From the NCBI GenBank assembly GCA_963741405.1, contig CAVUHX010000017.1, positions 3,562 through 67,561 of the forward strand: a stretch of 64,000 nucleotides of DNA, given 5' to 3'. Below are positions 61,426 to 64,000 of the stretch, one piece after another. The notes under the pieces are model-generated. The model had not been told where the DNA came from and made no database searches. It worked only from the letters and a program-made list of their open reading frames with translations. Source of the stretch: Roseiarcus sp963741405 (lineage in GTDB: Bacteria > Pseudomonadota > Alphaproteobacteria > Rhizobiales > Beijerinckiaceae). Numbering within the stretch: the first letter of the stretch is position 1; each line of letters opens with the position of its first letter. The position numbers and the translations under genes were made by a program.

Positions 61426-61441
61426 TGTGATCGCGGTCACA
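61426..61441. promoter_or_regulatory. CRP/FNR-superfamily binding palindrome
   Basis: TGTGATCGCGGTCACA: both half-sites TGTGA and TCACA match the E. coli CRP consensus with the canonical 6-nt spacer, and the centre is nearly symmetric. It is 119 nt before the double cold-shock gene. A CGAAGC-TTCCGTA-GCTTCG stem-loop lies just downstream (61452-61470). Confidence 0.6.
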
Positions 61442-61560
61442 GCCGGGTAAGCGAAGCTTCCGTAGCTTCGAATCCGCCGATCCGCGTCGGGTGCGGGCGC
61501 TTTGCTTGGACGTTGGCCCATGCCCCGCTTTGCTGCGGTCGGCGCACGGGGAGGACCGCG

Positions 61561-62154
61561 ATGAACAGGGAATATCAGTTCGAGGACTCTTTCGGGTTGA
61601 GCGTCGATGTTTCCTCCGCTGTCGGTGTGCGCAGGGTGGGAAACGATCACGAATCCCTCGAAGGCGCGGCGGGGGTCGCGTGCGACGGGGTCGTCAAGTG
61701 GTTCCGGATCGACAAGGGCTACGGATTTGTCGCTCTGCGCGACGGCTTGGGCGACGCTTTTCTGCATCTGAAGTCGCTGCGGGCGGTCGGGCGCGAGTTG
61801 GCTGCGACTGGCGCGAAGATCAGCGTCGTGGTCGAGCAGGGAGCGCGGGGCATGCAGGTCACCCGCGTCCTCGACATTGACGAGACGTGCGCTGCCCCGA
61901 CGACCGCCTCCCACGGATTTCGGCGCGGCGAGCGCGACCTTTCGTCCGCCGTCGACCTGACCGGTACGGTCAAGTGGTTCGACGACGTCAGGGGTTTCGG
62001 TTTCGTCGCCAGCGACGACTTCGGCCGGGACGTGTTCGTCCATTGCTCGGTTCTCGGGCCCACCGGCGTTTCGCGCCTCGACCAGGGCCAGACGGTGTCG
62101 ATGCGGGTCATCGAGACGCCGAAAGGCCGGGAGGCGGTCCAGATATCGTTGTGA
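61561..62154 (+). CDS. Double cold-shock-domain protein
   Basis: A 197-aa protein with two cold-shock domains, a form typical of alphaproteobacteria. Domain 1 (about 38-105) has VVKWFRIDKGYGFVALRDGL with DAFLHLK; domain 2 (about 133-197) has GTVKWFDDVRGFGFVASDDF with DVFVHCSVL. These are RNP1/RNP2-type nucleic-acid-binding surfaces, better conserved in domain 2. A 30-residue acidic N-terminus and a linker join them. It probably acts as an RNA chaperone. Tail-to-tail with the cNMP-binding gene (8 nt apart). Confidence 0.93.
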   Translation: MNREYQFEDSFGLSVDVSSAVGVRRVGNDHESLEGAAGVACDGVVKWFRIDKGYGFVALRDGLGDAFLHLKSLRAVGRELAATGAKISVVVEQGARGMQVTRVLDIDETCAAPTTASHGFRRGERDLSSAVDLTGTVKWFDDVRGFGFVASDDFGRDVFVHCSVLGPTGVSRLDQGQTVSMRVIETPKGREAVQISL

Positions 62155-62161
62155 CGGGCCG

Positions 62162-62539
62162 TCACAGCGCCTTGTTCTGGGCTCTCAGGCGCTGGGCGAG
62201 CACGCGCATCACCTTGAGGGCGAAGAACGGCGTGTGACGGATCAGGAAGAGGTACTGTTTCTCGGTGATCGGCGCGACGGCGACGTCCGTTTCGGCGACG
62301 GCGCACGCGCTGCGCGGTAAATCGTCGATCAGCGCCATCTCGCCGAAAATCTCGTTCTCGCCGAGCGTCTCCAGGAGACGATTCCCCGACAGGATGCGTA
62401 CGCGGCCGCGCTGGATGACAAAAAGCTCCCCGCCCCGATCGCCCTCGCTGAAAATTGTCGCGCCTGCCTTGTATTCGCGGATCGGGACGTCCGGACCGAG
62501 GAGGAGTTCGAAACTGTCGGCCCCGTTCGTCATCGTCAT
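62162..62539 (-). CDS. Stand-alone cyclic-nucleotide-binding domain protein
   Basis: A 125-aa protein consisting of only the cNMP-binding beta-roll of the CRP/FNR superfamily (REYKAGATIFSEGDRGGELF, RLLETLGENEIFGEMALIDD, LPRSACAVAETDVAVAPITE). The phosphate-binding cassette Glu/Arg (FGEMALIDDLPRSA) is present. No helix-turn-helix follows, so it cannot bind DNA itself. ATG 62539 or 62563 could be used. It may sense cAMP/cGMP and act through a partner. Confidence 0.88.
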   Translation of the reverse strand: MTMTNGADSFELLLGPDVPIREYKAGATIFSEGDRGGELFVIQRGRVRILSGNRLLETLGENEIFGEMALIDDLPRSACAVAETDVAVAPITEKQYLFLIRHTPFFALKVMRVLAQRLRAQNKAL

Positions 62540-62563
62540 GTTGCGATTTCCCGCGCTTCCCAT

Positions 62564-62965
62564 TCAACGCGCGTCCTTCGTCAGGGATGGACCAGTTGCC
62601 CGACCGTGCCGCTTCGGCGAACGCTCGTCCGAAGTCTTGCGCAACCGACGGTATTCCCGCCACGATAACATTAGTCAACGAGGGTCGAAGACTCAAGCAG
62701 GCCGGCGCGCTATTCCTCGCGGCCTGCGGCCTGCGCCTGTCATTTCGCCACGGCCCGGAAAATCGGTAGAGTGACGGTTTGCGGGCCGGACCACGGCCCG
62801 TTGACGCGGCGCGCCGCTGCCTCCGCGCGCCGCGGAGGCAGAAGAGCTTGCCGTACCATTGTCCAAGGAGGCGACGAATATCGAGGGGCCCGCGACCTGA
62901 AGACCGAAGATCGATCAACCCGGTTCACCTGCGCGCCGGGTGGCGCTTCCGAGTCGGAGCAAAGC
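62564..62965. other. Intergenic stretch without a supported gene
   Basis: About 400 nt. Short open frames on both strands have no recognisable motif; a run of inverted GC-rich words (GCGCGCCG/CGCGCGCCGCGG, 62810-62840) could form RNA structure. AAGGAGG at 62863 is not followed by a convincing gene until 62966. Confidence 0.4.
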
Positions 62966-63945
62966 ATGTCCGCCACGGCTGGCGTTGACCGGCAGAAAAC
63001 CCCTGCGGACCCGGCATCGCCCTCGGGCGCGCGTCGTCCCATCGCCTGGATCGCGGCAGGTCTGATCGCGGTCGTCGCAAGCCTCGTCGCGTTCCACGCG
63101 GGGTTCGATCCACGCCGGGCCGCTGCTTCGCTCGTCGGCGCCAGGAGTTTCGTCGCGGATCATCCGATCGGCGGGGGCCGTCGCCTATGCCGCGCTCTAT
63201 GTCGCGTTCGCCGTGCTGTCATTGCCTGGGGCATGGGCGATGAGCGTCGCCGGCGGTACGCTCTTTGGCGTCTGGCTCGGCATTCCGCTGGTCGCGCTGT
63301 CCAGCACCGCCGGCGCCACGGTCGCCATGCTGGCGGCGCGGTATCTGTTTCGCGACATTGTTGCGGCGCGCTTTCCGGCATTCGTCGCGCGGGTCGACAG
63401 CGGCGTCGCGCGCGACGGCGCGCGCTATCTGTACGCCGCGCGGCTGACGCCGGTCATCCCGTTCTTCGCCGTCAATCTGGCGATGGGCCTGACGCGCATG
63501 CCGGCGCGACTCTTCGCGTTCGTCACGCTGGTCGGCGCGCTGCCGTTCGTCGTCCTTTACGTGCTCGCGGGCCAGCAGTTGGCGACGATCGATCATGCGA
63601 GCGACATTTTGAGCCCGCGCGTGGTCGCCGCCCTGTTCGCGCTGGCGCTCGCGCCGTTCGCCGCCGAGGCGCTAGGCGAGTGGCGCTCCGCACGCGCGAG
63701 GCTCGCCGCCTGGCCGCGTCCGCGCAAGCTCGACTACAACGTCATCGTCATCCGCGCCGGCTCGGCGGGCCTGGTGACGGCCTGTGTCGCGGCGGCGGCG
63801 CGCGCTCGCGTCGCGCTGATCGAACTAATGAGATGGGCGGCGACCGCCTCAACACCGGCTGCATGCCGTAGAAGGCGCTGATCCGCTCGGCCAAAACCGG
63901 CTCGAGCCGGCCCGTCAGGCCGAGCGCTTAGGGCCTCGCGCGCGA
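62966..63945 (+). pseudogene. Decayed TVP38/VTT membrane protein-mercuric-reductase-like fusion
   Basis: From ATG 62966, helix WIAAGLIAVVASLVAFHAG runs to ADHPI, where an extra base near 63170 shifts the frame. SAGAVAYAALYVAFAVLSLP, the VTT core GGTLFGVWLGIPLVALSSTA and RLTPVIPFFAVNLAMGLTRM follow in the new frame. After a linker the product enters a pyridine nucleotide-disulfide reductase: DYNVIVIRAGSAGLVTA and VALIE. It then breaks: MGGDRLNTGCMP-stop-KALIRSAK in another frame, against the normal GGDCLNTGCVPSK. A redox Cys is now Arg and the Ser codon a stop, so the reductase part is dead. Confidence 0.8.
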
Positions 63946-64000
63946 TCGGCTGCGAACTCGCGCAGTCTCGGGCAATCGAACGAAGCGATGGATGCACGCG

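Noticed and set aside
61441..61500. tRNA gene suggested by TTCGAATCC
   Set aside because: No acceptor stem, anticodon arm or CCA-compatible end can be folded around it.

Overview
The window (GC-rich, tightly packed, many 4-nt start/stop overlaps) looks like the chromosome of an autotrophic, sulfur-oxidising alphaproteobacterium, probably of the Rhizobiales/Hyphomicrobiales. The evidence is a reverse-type dsr operon (dsrABEFHCM), a red-type form I RuBisCO set (cbbL, cbbS, cbbX with divergent cbbR), the alphaproteobacterial housekeeping run rsfS-rlmH-envC-ctpA, and pyrC beside ygfZ. No tRNA, rRNA or CRISPR array was seen.

Layout. 1-6.2 kb: dsr operon on the minus strand, with a divergent TauD-like oxygenase and two small proteins. 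6.2-10.2 kb: cbbLSX and cbbR; the cbbL-cbbS gap is filled by an inverted REP-like pair. 10.4-16.0 kb: a cytosolic trio of TPR-CHAT caspase-like protease, LCAT-like alpha/beta hydrolase and subtilase, the best candidate here for an undescribed system. 16.1-21 kb: SPOR protein, a transposase/vapC scar, a nitrilase-family amidase, a membrane-anchored pentapeptide-repeat protein with a TIR/deoxyribosyltransferase-like domain, and a broken flavin reductase. 21-30.9 kb: SDR-MaoC pair, hicAB, pyrC, ygfZ, a stomatin-NfeD pair, uspA, sodB, a LOG-family gene and a CoA-transferase. 30.9-33.2 kb: gene-poor, with a decayed helix-turn-helix gene and a Phd-VapC pair. 33.2-39.4 kb: PimC/PimD-like acyl-CoA dehydrogenases, small membrane and secreted proteins, an SDR and purH. 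39.4-46 kb: cell-envelope operon with two tandem ctpA copies. 46-50.7 kb: mobile-element pile-up (group II intron fragment, a second apparently complete group II intron, truncated ISAzo13-like and IS630-like transposases). 50.6-52 kb: damaged membrane-protein operon. 52-60.9 kb: DUF900-type lipoprotein hydrolase, OprB porin, 3-hydroxybutyrate dehydrogenase, acetoacetate decarboxylase, patatin, CoA-disulfide reductase with rhodanese domain and a divergent AraC regulator. 61-64 kb: double cold-shock protein behind a CRP-type palindrome, a stand-alone cNMP-binding domain, and a decayed TVP38-mercuric-reductase fusion.

How it works together: Dsr proteins oxidise stored sulfur to sulfite and pass electrons to the membrane DsrMKJOP complex, while RuBisCO, kept active by CbbX and controlled by CbbR, fixes CO2. 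The 3-hydroxybutyrate, acetoacetate and patatin genes suggest carbon-storage (PHB or lipid) turnover.

Caveat: many genes carry single-base indels or a stop (dsrB, flavin reductase, hicA, the 39.4 kb gene, the 51 kb operon, the 63 kb fusion). Some of this is probably sequence error and some, especially at 63.8 kb where substitutions also hit catalytic residues, is real decay.
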